NCBI RefSeq assembly: GCF_021390595.1
Contig: NZ_JAJEJR010000002.1
Span: forward strand, 1,054,001 to 1,118,000
Origin: Paraburkholderia sp. HP33-1
GTDB lineage: Bacteria > Pseudomonadota > Gammaproteobacteria > Burkholderiales > Burkholderiaceae
Reading direction: 5' to 3'
Length of the DNA stretch: 64,000 nucleotides
This document shows positions 1 through 9,383 of the stretch, one piece after another. Each line of letters starts with the position of its first letter. Within the stretch, counting starts at the first letter, position 1. The notes under the pieces are model-generated. The model had not been told where the DNA came from, did no database searches, and worked only from the letters and a program-made list of their open reading frames with translations. The translations under genes and the position numbers were made by a program.

Positions 1-560
1 TCGAGCTTCCAGAAGCGCTGCCATGAGGTCAGATGAAAGCCGCGCGACACTTCATCGAGATCGCGCGGCACCGTGCGTAGCGACTGATAGAAGCTGAACG
101 TCATGTTCCACGCCTGACTCGTGAAGATCGCGAAAATCGCGGCGAACTCGGCGCCGAGTACCCGGCCTGGAAACAACGCGAGGAAGAACGTGACCGTAAA
201 CGAGATATAGCCGAGCACCGGCACCGACTGCAGGATGTCGAGAATCGGCACCAGCACGAGACCGGCGCGGCGGCTTTTGGCGGCGAGCGTGCCGTACACG
301 AGCGTGAAGGTCAGCGACGCGACCATCGCCGCGAGCATGCGCAGCGTGGTGCGCATCGCGTACGCGGGCAGGTTCGACGGATCGAGCGAGATCGCCTGCG
401 TCTTTAACGTCGACATCGGGGCAAGCGTCTGCTGAAAGCCGATCGACGCCATCGCGATCAGACAGATGATCAGTGGAAAGGCAATGAAGTCCCATCCGTT
501 TGGAAGCAGCCGCCGGGCGGACGCATTGGCGGTGCGGTTCAGGTTGAAACTGAACTCCAT
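1..560 (-). CDS. ABC transporter permease, NitT/TauT (SsuC-like) type, N-terminal part
   Basis: The reading frame opens at an ATG at 560 behind a G-rich Shine-Dalgarno stretch and runs off the left edge, so only about 186 residues are visible. A first membrane segment lies near residues 25-43. It is followed by the hydrophobic run of a binding-protein-dependent permease domain, including VPILDILQSVPVLGY and a later SQAWNMTFSFYQSLRTVP stretch. The latter resembles the cytoplasmic coupling loop of permeases for nitrate, sulfonate or taurine. Family members with this start often carry two permease domains (about 570 aa). The substrate cannot be read from this part; ATPase and binding protein would lie to the left. 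Confidence 0.8.
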   Translation of the reverse strand, partial: MEFSFNLNRTANASARRLLPNGWDFIAFPLIICLIAMASIGFQQTLAPMSTLKTQAISLDPSNLPAYAMRTTLRMLAAMVASLTFTLVYGTLAAKSRRAGLVLVPILDILQSVPVLGYISFTVTFFLALFPGRVLGAEFAAIFAIFTSQAWNMTFSFYQSLRTVPRDLDEVSRGFHLTSWQRFWKL

Positions 561-1641
561 CAGTAACCCCCGCGGCCGTGAGTGTTTGGGCGGAGCGAAA
601 TCGTGTCGGTGTACCGGATGGCGGCATGGTCATCGAATCGCGACGGATCTTTAGCTTGGAACATGACGAAACGCAAGTTGATGAAAGGTTTAATTCAGCA
701 AGCGACGGCCCCGACGAATCAACACCACAATCTTTCGAGTGTGGCGTTGATTCGTGACAGAAACTTTGCAGAACTGAAGAGGGCAACGATCCCAAGGCTG
801 AAGGGCGAGCGGCGGCCGCAACCCCGAAGGCTTGCGAGGGCGTGCCAGTGTGGACGAGCGAAGGCCGCGTCCATATGGCGCTCATGATCGACGTGCACGA
901 AGGAGATCTGCTACTGCGCGCACCGTTCTGCCTGCTGGCGGAACGGCGGCGCGAGGAAGGGGCGCGGACGTTCTGCCGGTCAGGCAGTGAAACTGTTCGA
1001 AGATCGGCTACTACAGGTGTCCAAGGCATCTGCCCCACTTAAGAAGACGGCGAATTCTAGACGCGGTAAAAACGGGAAGTCAACCAGATTCTGTAAGCAG
1101 AGCCAACAGAAATAGATGAAGGCTCGCGCAAAGAGTTTGAAGGTCGTCGCGTGAGGTTCGGAAACACAATGTTGTCTTTATGCGTTTTTTACTTGTATTT
1201 GTGCGGGCGATGTCAATACAATCCGCCCCATCGTATCGAAGGAGTCGTCCATGGACGCATGTTCAGGCAGTGGAAGTCCGATGCCGGCGAGCGCCGGCAA
1301 CACAACCGCGAGATAGTCGCCGCTGGTTCGCTCCTTCGCCGCTAACTCGCCCCAGTCGGGTTGGCGCGCTTCAATACTGACCGGCCTTTGCTGCCGGTTT
1401 TCCGTAGCACGCTTCCTCTGTTTTGATCGTCATCTGCAAGGCTGATCGAAGGGGCGGTCGCGCTTTCGCGTTGCGCTCGCGGTGTGTCGGATGTTTCACA
1501 TACCTGCGTGTTTCGGTGCGGTCCTTTTGCGTGTCCGCGCTCGCGCAAGCTTGCATGCCGGCAACGAATTGAACACACGTTTGCCATGCGCGTGTGCGAA
1601 TAACAACCGAGTCATCCGCCTATAACTTCAACCACAATTAC
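561..1641. other. 1.08 kb divergent intergenic region
   Basis: It separates the leftward permease from the rightward porin. Several open frames of 60-100 codons occur on both strands, but none shows a recognisable domain or a ribosome binding site. An inverted repeat TTGTATT (1193-1199) and AATACAA (1215-1221), 15 bp apart in a locally AT-rich patch, could be an operator or promoter region. I see nothing else that can be supported. Confidence 0.4.
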
Positions 1642-3090
1642 ATGATGAAAAATATCCACAAGCGCGGACTGCTGGACTCCGGCGGTCCACTCGCCGTGAG
1701 TGCCGTTCTTTGTCTCGGCCTCGTTCCCTGTGCGTTCGCGCAGACAGCCGGCGAAGGCACGCAGGCGCAAGCGGCGCCCGCCGATCAGACCGCCGCCGCA
1801 CCGACGGGAGTGTGGGAGCGCTCGAACCTGCTCGGCGACATGGGTGGCTTGCGTCCCTGGCTCGGCAACTATGGCGTGACGTTCAATCTGCAGGAGACCA
1901 GCGAGTACATGGGCAACGTGTCGGGCGGCACGAATCGTGGCGGCGCTTATCAGGGCTTGACCCAGTTCGGACTCGTCGTCGATACGCAGAAGGCCTTTGG
2001 GTTGCCAGGCGGGACCTTCAATGTTTCCGGCCTGCAGATTCATGGCACGAGCCTGACCGCCAGAAATCTGCAAACGCTGCAAACGGCGAGCGGCATCGAA
2101 GCCGACGCCGCGACCCGTCTGTGGGAGTTGTGGTATCAGCAGTCGCTTGGCAATGTCGACTTGAAGATCGGTCAGCAGAGTCTCGATCAGGAGTTCATGG
2201 TCAGCCAGTACGCGGCAACGTTCATGAATGCGGCGTTTGGCTGGCCAGTGCTGCCGTCCACCGATCTGCCCGCGGGCGGACCCGCTTATCCGCTGTCGTC
2301 GCTCGGCGTGAGGGCGAGGGCGGCGTTCGCGAACGGAGTGACCGTGTTGGGCGGCGTATTCGACGGCAATCCGGCTCCGGGCGTCGGCGATCCACAGAAG
2401 CTCAACGCGAGCGGTACGAACTTCAATCTCGGCAACGGCGCGCTCGTGATCGGCGAACTGCAGTACGCGATCAACCAGCCGTCGGCGAACCCGTCCGATC
2501 CGAAACCGGCCGGCTTGCCGGGTACCTACAAGATTGGCTTCTGGTACAACAGCAACCACTTTGCGGATCAGGGTTTCGACACTGGCGGACTGTCGCTCGC
2601 GAATCCGGCGAGCAACGGCGTGCCCGCGAGTCATCGCGGCAACTACAGCATCTACGCGGTCGCCGATCAGATGGTGTGGCGCCCGGGTCCCGACAGCCCG
2701 CGGTCGCTCGGTGTGTTCGCGCGCATCATGGGCGCGCCAGGCGATCGCAATCTGGTAGACCTCAGCGTGAACGCGGGCGTCACGCTCAAGGCGCCGTTCA
2801 AGGGGCGCGACAACGACGTGGCCGGGCTCGCGCTCGGCTACGCGAAGATCGGCGCGCACGCGCAGGATCTCGCGAGCGCGCAGGCGCTGGACACCCCCGG
2901 CTATCCGTCGCGCAGCGCGGAGACCATGCTCGAGGCGACCTATCAGTACCAGGTCGCGCCGTGGTGGATGCTGCAAGCCGACTTCCAGTACTTCTGGCGG
3001 CCGGGCGGCGGGATTCCGGACCCGCAGGATTCGTCCCGGCGCATCAAGGACGAAGCGGTTCTCGGCTTGCGCACGACGATCCAGTTCTGA
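1642..3090 (+). CDS. OprB-family carbohydrate-selective outer-membrane porin
   Basis: An outer-membrane beta-barrel porin of the OprB family, which admits glucose and related sugars. The chosen start (1642, with another ATG at 1645) gives a clean signal peptide ending ...PCAFAQ; an in-frame upstream start at 1594 would place charged, non-signal sequence first. The mature protein begins with a low-complexity Ala/Gln/Pro linker, then the family opening around LLGDMGGLRPWLGNYGV. It ends in an aromatic residue (TTIQF), as expected for BAM-dependent barrels. The length (482 aa) is normal. It stands alone, with no sugar ABC genes beside it, so the actual substrate is unknown. Confidence 0.85.
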   Translation: MMKNIHKRGLLDSGGPLAVSAVLCLGLVPCAFAQTAGEGTQAQAAPADQTAAAPTGVWERSNLLGDMGGLRPWLGNYGVTFNLQETSEYMGNVSGGTNRGGAYQGLTQFGLVVDTQKAFGLPGGTFNVSGLQIHGTSLTARNLQTLQTASGIEADAATRLWELWYQQSLGNVDLKIGQQSLDQEFMVSQYAATFMNAAFGWPVLPSTDLPAGGPAYPLSSLGVRARAAFANGVTVLGGVFDGNPAPGVGDPQKLNASGTNFNLGNGALVIGELQYAINQPSANPSDPKPAGLPGTYKIGFWYNSNHFADQGFDTGGLSLANPASNGVPASHRGNYSIYAVADQMVWRPGPDSPRSLGVFARIMGAPGDRNLVDLSVNAGVTLKAPFKGRDNDVAGLALGYAKIGAHAQDLASAQALDTPGYPSRSAETMLEATYQYQVAPWWMLQADFQYFWRPGGGIPDPQDSSRRIKDEAVLGLRTTIQF

Positions 3091-3119
3091 ATCACCGAGG
3101 CCTGTTACAGCGACGCCAC

Positions 3120-3461
3120 TTATCCCTGCGCATGCGCGGCAACCGCGTCCAACGTGCGCGCAGAGTACACCAGCGTCGCGCCCGCGTTGACCCCCATCGC
3201 GACGCCAAGCGCTTCGGCGATTTCCTCGCGCGTCGCGCCGTGCTTCAGCGCCTCGGCCGTATGGACCGTGATACAGCCGTCACAGCGCAGACTGACCGCG
3301 ACCGCGAGCGCAACCAGCTCGCGCGTTTTCGCGCCGAGCAGGTCGGTCTTCTGACCAGCGCTCGACATCGCCTGATACGCCTTCACGCTGTCCGGCGCGA
3401 GCTTCGACATTTCGCCGATACGGCCGAACAGTTCCTTGCGGTAATCGATCCAGTTCAACAT
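3120..3461 (-). CDS. Carboxymuconolactone decarboxylase / AhpD-like protein
   Basis: A 113-residue alpha-helical protein of the CMD/AhpD fold. The redox-type motif C60-D-G-C63 followed by His67 is present, which is the AhpD-like arrangement; the strict decarboxylases of protocatechuate breakdown lack the cysteine pair. The helix AEALKHGATREEIAEAL is characteristic. A good ribosome binding site (AAGGAG) lies in front of the ATG at 3461. It is divergent from an AraC regulator 118 bp away, a common pairing in which the regulator controls the CMD gene. The likely role is peroxide or electrophile detoxification; no substrate can be assigned. Confidence 0.85.
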   Translation of the reverse strand: MLNWIDYRKELFGRIGEMSKLAPDSVKAYQAMSSAGQKTDLLGAKTRELVALAVAVSLRCDGCITVHTAEALKHGATREEIAEALGVAMGVNAGATLVYSARTLDAVAAHAQG

Positions 3462-3578
3462 GGCAGTGCTCCTTGGTCCGTTGCGCGCCGGCGAGTGCCG
3501 GCGTCGTGGGCTACAGTATTGCGTCGCACCGCGATATCCCGAATACTCGTTCGACTCAACTTTTAGCGCGCTCGTCTC

Positions 3579-4559
3579 ATGGACACGCTCAGTCGCCTCA
3601 TTGACCTTGCCCGGCCGCAGGCGAGCCTCGATCTTCGCTGCCTGCTCTCAGGCGGATTCGATATCGATCACGCGCCACTGGGGGCGGGCGTCGCGCCGTT
3701 TCATCTGGTGCTCGACGGCGCCTGCGTGATCGAAACCGCCGCTGAAGAACAACTCGAATTGCGAGCCGGCGATTTTCTGCTGTTTCCACGCGGCGCCGCC
3801 CATCGCGTGCGCGACGTGAAGCGCTCGGCGGGCGGCATGCCGTTGACGCTCGGGCACGACGGCATGCTGCCGGTGCGACGCAACGATGCCCATGAAACCG
3901 GCGACACGTCTGCGCACGCATCCAGCGACGCCCCGGTTCATTCCGGCGTCGATCTGCTGTGCGGCCGCTTCGTCTACGCGCCCGGCTCGTCGGCGCTGCT
4001 GCTCAATGCGTTGCCTGATCCGCTGCACGTGTCGCTCGGTGACGCGCAAAAGCTCGATGCGCTGCAAACGATGATCGCGCTGATGCGCGGTGAAGCAGAG
4101 CGGCGTCAGGCCGGCGCCCTCGCGATCGTCACCGCCTTGAGCCACGCGCTGTTCGCGATGGCGCTTCGTGTGCACGGCGAGCGCAACGCGAACGGCGCCG
4201 GCATGCTCGCGTTGCTGACGGACCCGCGTCTCGGCGCCTCGGTGCAGGCCATGCTCGACGCGCCCGAGCGCGCATGGACCATCGCCGAACTCGGCGAGCG
4301 CGCGGCGATGTCCCGTGCGACTTACGCGCGCCACTTCAACGAGCGCGCGGGCGTGACCGTAATGGATTTTCTGACGCAGATCCGCATGGCGATCGCCAGC
4401 GATCTGCTGTTGCGCACACATCGCAGCGCGGCGGACATCGGCGAGGCGGTTGGCTATCAATCGGAAGCGGCATTCGGCAAGGCGTTTGCGCAAAGCGTCG
4501 GCGTGACGCCGGGACGCTACCGGCGTCGCACGCAAGCGGACGATGATTCGGATGGCTGA
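3579..4559 (+). CDS. AraC-family transcriptional regulator with cupin sensor
   Basis: 326 residues. The N-terminal half is the cupin_6/AraC-binding domain found in regulators beside CMD genes (residues about 10-190). The C-terminal half carries two helix-turn-helix motifs: TIAELGERAAMSRATYARHF and the second within SAADIGEAVGYQSEAAFGKAF, ending at VTPGRYRR. It is divergent from the CMD/AhpD-like gene, which it probably controls. The inducer is unknown. Confidence 0.88.
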   Translation: MDTLSRLIDLARPQASLDLRCLLSGGFDIDHAPLGAGVAPFHLVLDGACVIETAAEEQLELRAGDFLLFPRGAAHRVRDVKRSAGGMPLTLGHDGMLPVRRNDAHETGDTSAHASSDAPVHSGVDLLCGRFVYAPGSSALLLNALPDPLHVSLGDAQKLDALQTMIALMRGEAERRQAGALAIVTALSHALFAMALRVHGERNANGAGMLALLTDPRLGASVQAMLDAPERAWTIAELGERAAMSRATYARHFNERAGVTVMDFLTQIRMAIASDLLLRTHRSAADIGEAVGYQSEAAFGKAFAQSVGVTPGRYRRRTQADDDSDG

Positions 4560-4587
4560 CTAAAATCTCGACGCACGCACCGCGATT

Positions 4588-5160
4588 TCATTTGGGCGGC
4601 TCGCTCTTCGCGAACGCACGTCTTTCGAGCGACGCCATCAGCCGCGCGATCACGAGCGCGCAGACCGTGCCGAGCGTCACTTCGCCGAGCCGCAGGAACG
4701 CCTTGTCCCAGGCGGGACCGATGCCCGGCACGAGCAGCATGATCGTCGCGGTGATGCCGCCGAGGCGCGCCGCGCTGCCGACGTTGACGATCCAGCAGAT
4801 CATGATCGCAACTGCCACGGTCGCCGCGTAGGCGGCAAAATGGCCGCCGCCCGCGAGCGTGCCGATCAGCCCGCAGATGCCACCGACCATCGCGCCGATG
4901 AACTGGTCGCGCGACAGCTTGCGGGTGTCGACATAACTATGCTGGCTGACCGCGATCGCGGTGATCGCGGCCCAGAACGCCTGCTCGGTATGAAGCGCAC
5001 TGCCGATACCGAACGCGAGACTCGCGCCCGCGACCGCCTGCACGGCCATGAAGCCGCCTTCGATCAGCCGGTCGCCGAGCGGCAGCGACTTCAGGAAAGC
5101 GAACAGCGCATCCGCGGCGCTCGTGCGCGAGGCGGGGCGTGAATCGTCGGACGGAGTCAT
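4588..5160 (-). CDS. FUSC-family (fusaric acid resistance-like) inner-membrane protein
   Basis: A 190-residue membrane protein. The start at 5160 (MTPSDDSRP...) is preferred over one at 5226 because the extra 22 residues look non-coding. Residues about 35-175 contain several hydrophobic segments and the FUSC-type pattern AFWAAITAIAV. It contains a single membrane domain, much shorter than YccS/AaeB-type exporters (about 650-700 aa), so it resembles the short stand-alone FUSC/aromatic-acid exporter subfamily. It is convergent with the AraC gene. Its substrate is unknown. Confidence 0.75.
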   Translation of the reverse strand: MTPSDDSRPASRTSAADALFAFLKSLPLGDRLIEGGFMAVQAVAGASLAFGIGSALHTEQAFWAAITAIAVSQHSYVDTRKLSRDQFIGAMVGGICGLIGTLAGGGHFAAYAATVAVAIMICWIVNVGSAARLGGITATIMLLVPGIGPAWDKAFLRLGEVTLGTVCALVIARLMASLERRAFAKSEPPK

Positions 5161-5232
5161 CGGGTGAGAGCGGCTTGGCGGGGAATGTTGGTGACCTATT
5201 CTAGCGGCTCCGCTCGACGCTTCCACCGCGTT

Positions 5233-6648
5233 CTAGATCGTGCCGAAGAGGGCGCGCGGCCGGTCGCGCAGCGTGTGCGCGAGCAACTGCAGGCCGCGCG
5301 TCAACTGCTCGCGCGACTCGGCGCAAGCGAGATTGATGCGCACGCCGTGCTCGATCGTCGAGCGATCGACCGCGAACGCGGAGGCCGGCATCGTGTTGAC
5401 GCCGCGCGCGAGCGCATTGGCCGCAAAGTCGTCCGAGCGCCACGGAGGCGGCACGCGCAACCACACGAACATGCATGCGGGGTCGCTCTTCAGATGCTCG
5501 GCGGGCAATAGTTCGCGCGCGATCTCCTGGCGCGCGCGCAACTCTGCGCGCTGAGCGTCCAGGATCGTCTGGGCGGTGCCGTCCTCGATCCAGCGCGTCG
5601 CGATCAGCGTCGACAACGGCGCGGGCATCCACGCGGTCGTGCGCACCGCTTCCGCGGCCAGGGCCGCGCCATGCGGCGGCGTGCGCAGATAGCCGATGCG
5701 CAGACCCGGCGCGAGGACCTTCGACGTCGACGTGATGTGGAAGGTCAGCTCGGGGCACAGGCTCGCGATCGTCGGCAGACGCGCTTGCAGCAACGGGCCG
5801 TACACGTCGTCCTCGATGATCACGATGTGATGCCGGCGCGCGATGTCGGCGAGCGCCGCGCGACGCGCGAGGCTCATCGTCACGACGGTCGGGTTCTGCA
5901 GATTCGGCACCGTGAAGATCGCCTTCACGCGCCGGTGCCGGCACACGTCTTCGAGACGCTCGGGCAGTAGCCCTTCGTCGTCGCTCGGGATACCGACGAG
6001 TTCGAACTGGAACACGGGCGCGAGTGCTTTCAGGCCGTAGTAGGTCAGTTGATCCGACAGGATCACGCCCTCGTGACCCATCAGGCTGCTCAGTACCGCA
6101 TACAGACCATGCTGCGCGCCGCTCGTGACGACCACGCTATCGGCGCCGGGCGTGAAGCCGGGGGCGGCGATCCATTGCGCGCCCGCCGCTCGCGCCCATT
6201 CGGGGCCTTGCGGCGGCTGATATTCCTGGGTCTCTGGATAGCGGGGATCGTGCGCGATCTGCGCCATGGTCCGCGCAAGCTGCTTGAGGAATTCGTCGGT
6301 GGCCGGCCGGTTCACGGTCAGATCGATCACGGTATTGGCGCTTGCCGACGCGTTGTCGCTGCGGACATGCACAGCAGGCATGGCACCGCCGGTGACGATC
6401 GAGCCGCGTCGCTTGCTCGCAACGATCAGTCCGCGCGCCTGCAACTCCTTGTACGCACGCGACACGGTGGAGACATTCAGGCCCAGCTCCAACGCTAGCT
6501 CGCGCTGCGGCGGCAGGCGGCTGCCCGGCGGGTAATGGCCGCTGCGGACTTTTTCCTCGAGGCCGCGTGACACTTCGAGATAAGTCGGCTGACGCCCTTT
6601 TGTCTGGAGAACGTCTTCACCGTTTGTGTGGTCTATTGCGCTCTTCAT
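5233..6648 (-). CDS. MocR-type regulator (GntR HTH fused to aminotransferase fold)
   Basis: 471 residues. Residues about 20-88 form a GntR winged helix (PPGSRLPPQRELALELGLNVSTV). From about 105 to the end there is a fold-type I aminotransferase domain used as an effector sensor. The PLP-binding lysine is visible in ITSTSK310. MocR proteins usually activate a divergent gene in response to PLP plus an amino compound. Here the divergent gene encodes a DadA-like oxidase followed by an amino-acid type binding protein, so control of amino-acid uptake and oxidation is a reasonable inference. Confidence 0.9.
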   Translation of the reverse strand: MKSAIDHTNGEDVLQTKGRQPTYLEVSRGLEEKVRSGHYPPGSRLPPQRELALELGLNVSTVSRAYKELQARGLIVASKRRGSIVTGGAMPAVHVRSDNASASANTVIDLTVNRPATDEFLKQLARTMAQIAHDPRYPETQEYQPPQGPEWARAAGAQWIAAPGFTPGADSVVVTSGAQHGLYAVLSSLMGHEGVILSDQLTYYGLKALAPVFQFELVGIPSDDEGLLPERLEDVCRHRRVKAIFTVPNLQNPTVVTMSLARRAALADIARRHHIVIIEDDVYGPLLQARLPTIASLCPELTFHITSTSKVLAPGLRIGYLRTPPHGAALAAEAVRTTAWMPAPLSTLIATRWIEDGTAQTILDAQRAELRARQEIARELLPAEHLKSDPACMFVWLRVPPPWRSDDFAANALARGVNTMPASAFAVDRSTIEHGVRINLACAESREQLTRGLQLLAHTLRDRPRALFGTI

Positions 6649-6661
6649 CCAGACTCAATCT

Positions 6662-6830
6662 CCATACAAAAATTTGTTTGACCGTACAGACAAACCAATA
6701 CTAAACCCGTTCTTGTCTGCATACATGATGTCAACTCCCTCTACTCGGGGAAAGTACCTAAGTCCACACAAAGCCAAATTAATTGCACACAAAAAAACTT
6801 TGTGTGAGTATTAAAACATGATTTGTATGG
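6662..6830. promoter_or_regulatory. Repeats in the MocR / oxidoreductase divergent region
   Basis: The 318-bp region 6649-6966 is much more AT-rich than its surroundings. It contains CCATACAAA at 6662-6670 and its reverse complement TTTGTATGG at 6822-6830. CACACAAA occurs at 6765-6772 and again at 6786-6793, the latter facing TTTGTGTG at 6799-6806. MocR regulators such as GabR and PdxR bind pairs of short repeats between divergent genes, so these are candidate operators. This is inference from position and symmetry. Confidence 0.5.
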
Positions 6831-6966
6831 CGCTGTGTCGAAAGGCGACGCGCAACTGTAGTACAGGAGGGACGGTTGTGACAGAGCAGCAGAGCACACT
6901 CCTGCCGGTCGGTGCATCCGGCGCATGTTCGGGTCGGTCGGCCAGTGCGGTCGGGCGGCAACCGCG

Positions 6967-8199
6967 ATGAGCGAGGTCGCCGTGCTGGGCGCGGGCTTCA
7001 TCGGCCTGTCGAGCGCCTACTGGCTGATGCGCGACGGTCACCACGTCACGCTGTTCGACGCGCTTGGTCCGGGCGAGGCCACGTCGTACGGCAATGCGGG
7101 CACGTTCGCCAACTACGGCTGCATTCCTGTGAATAACCCGGAAGTGTTCCGCAATCTGCCGCGCTTTCTGTTTTCGCCGATGAGTCCGCTGCGGATTCGC
7201 TGGCGTTATCTGCCGCAACTCGCGCCGTGGCTCGCGCGCTTTCTGTGCGCGTCGATGCCGCGGCGGTATGAGCACAGCGCGCAGGCACTCGCGAGCCTGC
7301 TGTCGCGTGCGTTCGACGGCTATCGCGAGATGCTCGCGAGCGACGACCTGTCGCGCTTCGTGCGGCCGCGCGAATGCCTGTACCTGTATTCGAATTCGGC
7401 GTCGTTCGACGCGGCCCAGCCGTCGCTCGCGTTGCGCCGCTCGCTTGGCGTGCGGTTCGAAAACTTTGACCGCGCCGGCATCGCCGCGCTCGAACCGAAT
7501 CTCGCGCCGATCTTCGCGCACGGCACGTTGTTCAACGGCAGCTGGTTCCTCAGCGACCCGCGCGGCTTTTTGCAGGCGCTGCACGCGGCGCTGCTCGCTC
7601 GCGGCCTCAGGCACGAGCGCGTCGCGGTCCGCACACTCGTGCCGGGCGGGAGCAGCGTGCGTATCGTCGACGAGGCGGGGCGCGTCTATGACGCCGCGCA
7701 GGCGGTCGTCTGTGCCGGCGCGTTTTCGGGCCGCTTCGCGCGCCAATGCGGCGACCGGGTACCACTCGATACCGAGCGCGGCTATCACGTGCGTTTCCCC
7801 GGCACGTCGTCACTGATTTCGCGGCCGTGCGGCTGGGCCGAGCGCGGCTTCTACATGGTGCCGATGGACGGCGGCATCCGCGCCGCAGGCACGGTCGAGC
7901 TCGGCGGCTATGGATTGCAGCGCAATGCCGCACTGCTCGATCTGATCACGCGCTCGGCGCAGCACGCGCTGCCGCAATTGCCGCAACCGGACAGCGATTG
8001 GCTCGGCTTCCGGCCGAGCCTGCCCGACGGCTTGCCGGTCGTCGGGCCGTCGAGCGCTTCACCACGCGTGTTCTACGCGTTCGGTCATCAACATCTGGGC
8101 GTCACGCTGGGCGGCGTGACAGGCAGCGTCGTCGCCGATCTGGTCGCGGGTCGGGTGCCGCCGGTCGATCTCGCGCCTTATAGCCCGCGTCGTTTTTAA
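6967..8199 (+). CDS. FAD-dependent oxidoreductase, D-amino-acid dehydrogenase (DadA) family
   Basis: 410 residues from the ATG at 6967; an upstream in-frame start at 6925 would put a poorly conserved tail before the dinucleotide fold. The FAD-binding motif VLGAGFIGLSSAYWL sits at the very N-terminus, and the DAO-type C-terminal segment with RPSLPDGLPVVGPSS is present. These enzymes oxidise D-amino acids or other amines, passing electrons to the respiratory chain. The gene is divergent from a MocR regulator and 35 bp ahead of a binding-protein gene, which points to use of an imported amino acid. The exact substrate cannot be told. Confidence 0.85.
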   Translation: MSEVAVLGAGFIGLSSAYWLMRDGHHVTLFDALGPGEATSYGNAGTFANYGCIPVNNPEVFRNLPRFLFSPMSPLRIRWRYLPQLAPWLARFLCASMPRRYEHSAQALASLLSRAFDGYREMLASDDLSRFVRPRECLYLYSNSASFDAAQPSLALRRSLGVRFENFDRAGIAALEPNLAPIFAHGTLFNGSWFLSDPRGFLQALHAALLARGLRHERVAVRTLVPGGSSVRIVDEAGRVYDAAQAVVCAGAFSGRFARQCGDRVPLDTERGYHVRFPGTSSLISRPCGWAERGFYMVPMDGGIRAAGTVELGGYGLQRNAALLDLITRSAQHALPQLPQPDSDWLGFRPSLPDGLPVVGPSSASPRVFYAFGHQHLGVTLGGVTGSVVADLVAGRVPPVDLAPYSPRRF

Positions 8200-8234
8200 C
8201 CACCGCAACTGCTCCACGGAAGAGGACGGACATC

Positions 8235-9383
8235 ATGAAACGTAGAAACCTGGTTGTCGCATTCGCCCTTGGGATGTTGTTCGCTCATGCGCCGTCATAC
8301 GGCGCCGAGCCGCAAATCGTCAAGATCGGCTTCGTCGGACCGCTGACCGGACCGGTCGCGCGGGTCGGCAAGGATCTGCAGAACGGCGCGCAGCTCGCAG
8401 TGGACGAAGCGAACGCGAAGCATCCGATGATCGGCGGAAAACCCGTCAAATATGTGCTCGAGGTTCAGGACGATCAGGCCGATCCGCGCATCGCGATCCA
8501 GGTCGCGCAGAAGCTCGTCGACGACGGCGTGGTCGGCGTGATCGGCCATTACAACTCGGGCTGCAGCATTCCGGCCTCGGCCGTCTATCACACGGCGAAC
8601 GTCGCGATGATCACGCCGGGCTCGACGAACCCGGCGCTCACGGCGCAGGGTTTCGCGAACGTGTTTCGCACGATGGGGCACGACGGTGTGGGCGGCGTGA
8701 TCGCGGGCGAGTTCGCGGTGCAGCAGTTGAAGGCGAAGCGCATCGGCATCATCGATGATCGCACCGCGTTCGGGCAGGGTCTCGCCGATGCATTCGAGAA
8801 GGGCGCAAAGCAGGCGAACGGCAATATCGTCGATCGCGAGTTCACGAACGACAAGGCGGTTGATCTGCGCGCGATCCTGACTTCGCTGAAGCAGAAAAAC
8901 GTCGATCTGATCTTCTTCGGCGGACTCGACGAGCAGGGCGCGATGCTGGTCAAACAGATGCGCTCGCTCGGCATGCCCGCGCAACTGTTTGGCGCGGGTG
9001 CGCTGAAGAGCAACGCGTTCCTGCAGATTGCCGGCAACGCGGGTGAGGGCACGCGCGATCTCGAGCCCGGCCCGGCGCTGGACAAGCTGCCGTCGGCGCA
9101 GGAGTTCGGTAAGCGCTACAAGGCGCGCTTCAATCAGGATGTCGAACTGTATGCGCCGTTCGCTTACGACGCCGCGCTCGCGATGATTCAGGCGATCCAG
9201 GACGCGGACTCGCTCGACCGGGCGAAGATCGTCGCCGTTTTCCCGAAAGTGAATGTGACGGGTGTGACGGGGAAAATCGCGTTCGATCCGCATGGCGATC
9301 TGATCAAGCCACCGTATACGCTGTTCGAGGTGCAGCAGGGGCAGTGGAAGAGTCAGCGGACTGTGGGCGGCAGTGGGGTGTGA
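8235..9383 (+). CDS. Branched-chain amino-acid type ABC transporter substrate-binding protein
   Basis: 382 residues with a Sec signal peptide ending near APSYGAEP. The mature protein is a LivK-like type I periplasmic binding protein, starting IVKIGFVGPLTGPVARVGKD and containing the ligand-pocket region GVIGHYNSGCSIPASAVY. It lies 35 bp after the oxidase gene and likely shares its transcript. No LivHMGF permease or ATPase genes are nearby, so it must work with components encoded elsewhere. Family members bind Leu/Ile/Val but also many other amino acids. Confidence 0.9.
   Translation: MKRRNLVVAFALGMLFAHAPSYGAEPQIVKIGFVGPLTGPVARVGKDLQNGAQLAVDEANAKHPMIGGKPVKYVLEVQDDQADPRIAIQVAQKLVDDGVVGVIGHYNSGCSIPASAVYHTANVAMITPGSTNPALTAQGFANVFRTMGHDGVGGVIAGEFAVQQLKAKRIGIIDDRTAFGQGLADAFEKGAKQANGNIVDREFTNDKAVDLRAILTSLKQKNVDLIFFGGLDEQGAMLVKQMRSLGMPAQLFGAGALKSNAFLQIAGNAGEGTRDLEPGPALDKLPSAQEFGKRYKARFNQDVELYAPFAYDAALAMIQAIQDADSLDRAKIVAVFPKVNVTGVTGKIAFDPHGDLIKPPYTLFEVQQGQWKSQRTVGGSGV

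Noticed and set aside
1612..2976. Long minus-strand frame (454 codons) opposite the porin gene
   Set aside because: It is Arg/Ala/His-rich shadow sequence fully inside the OprB gene, with no domain.
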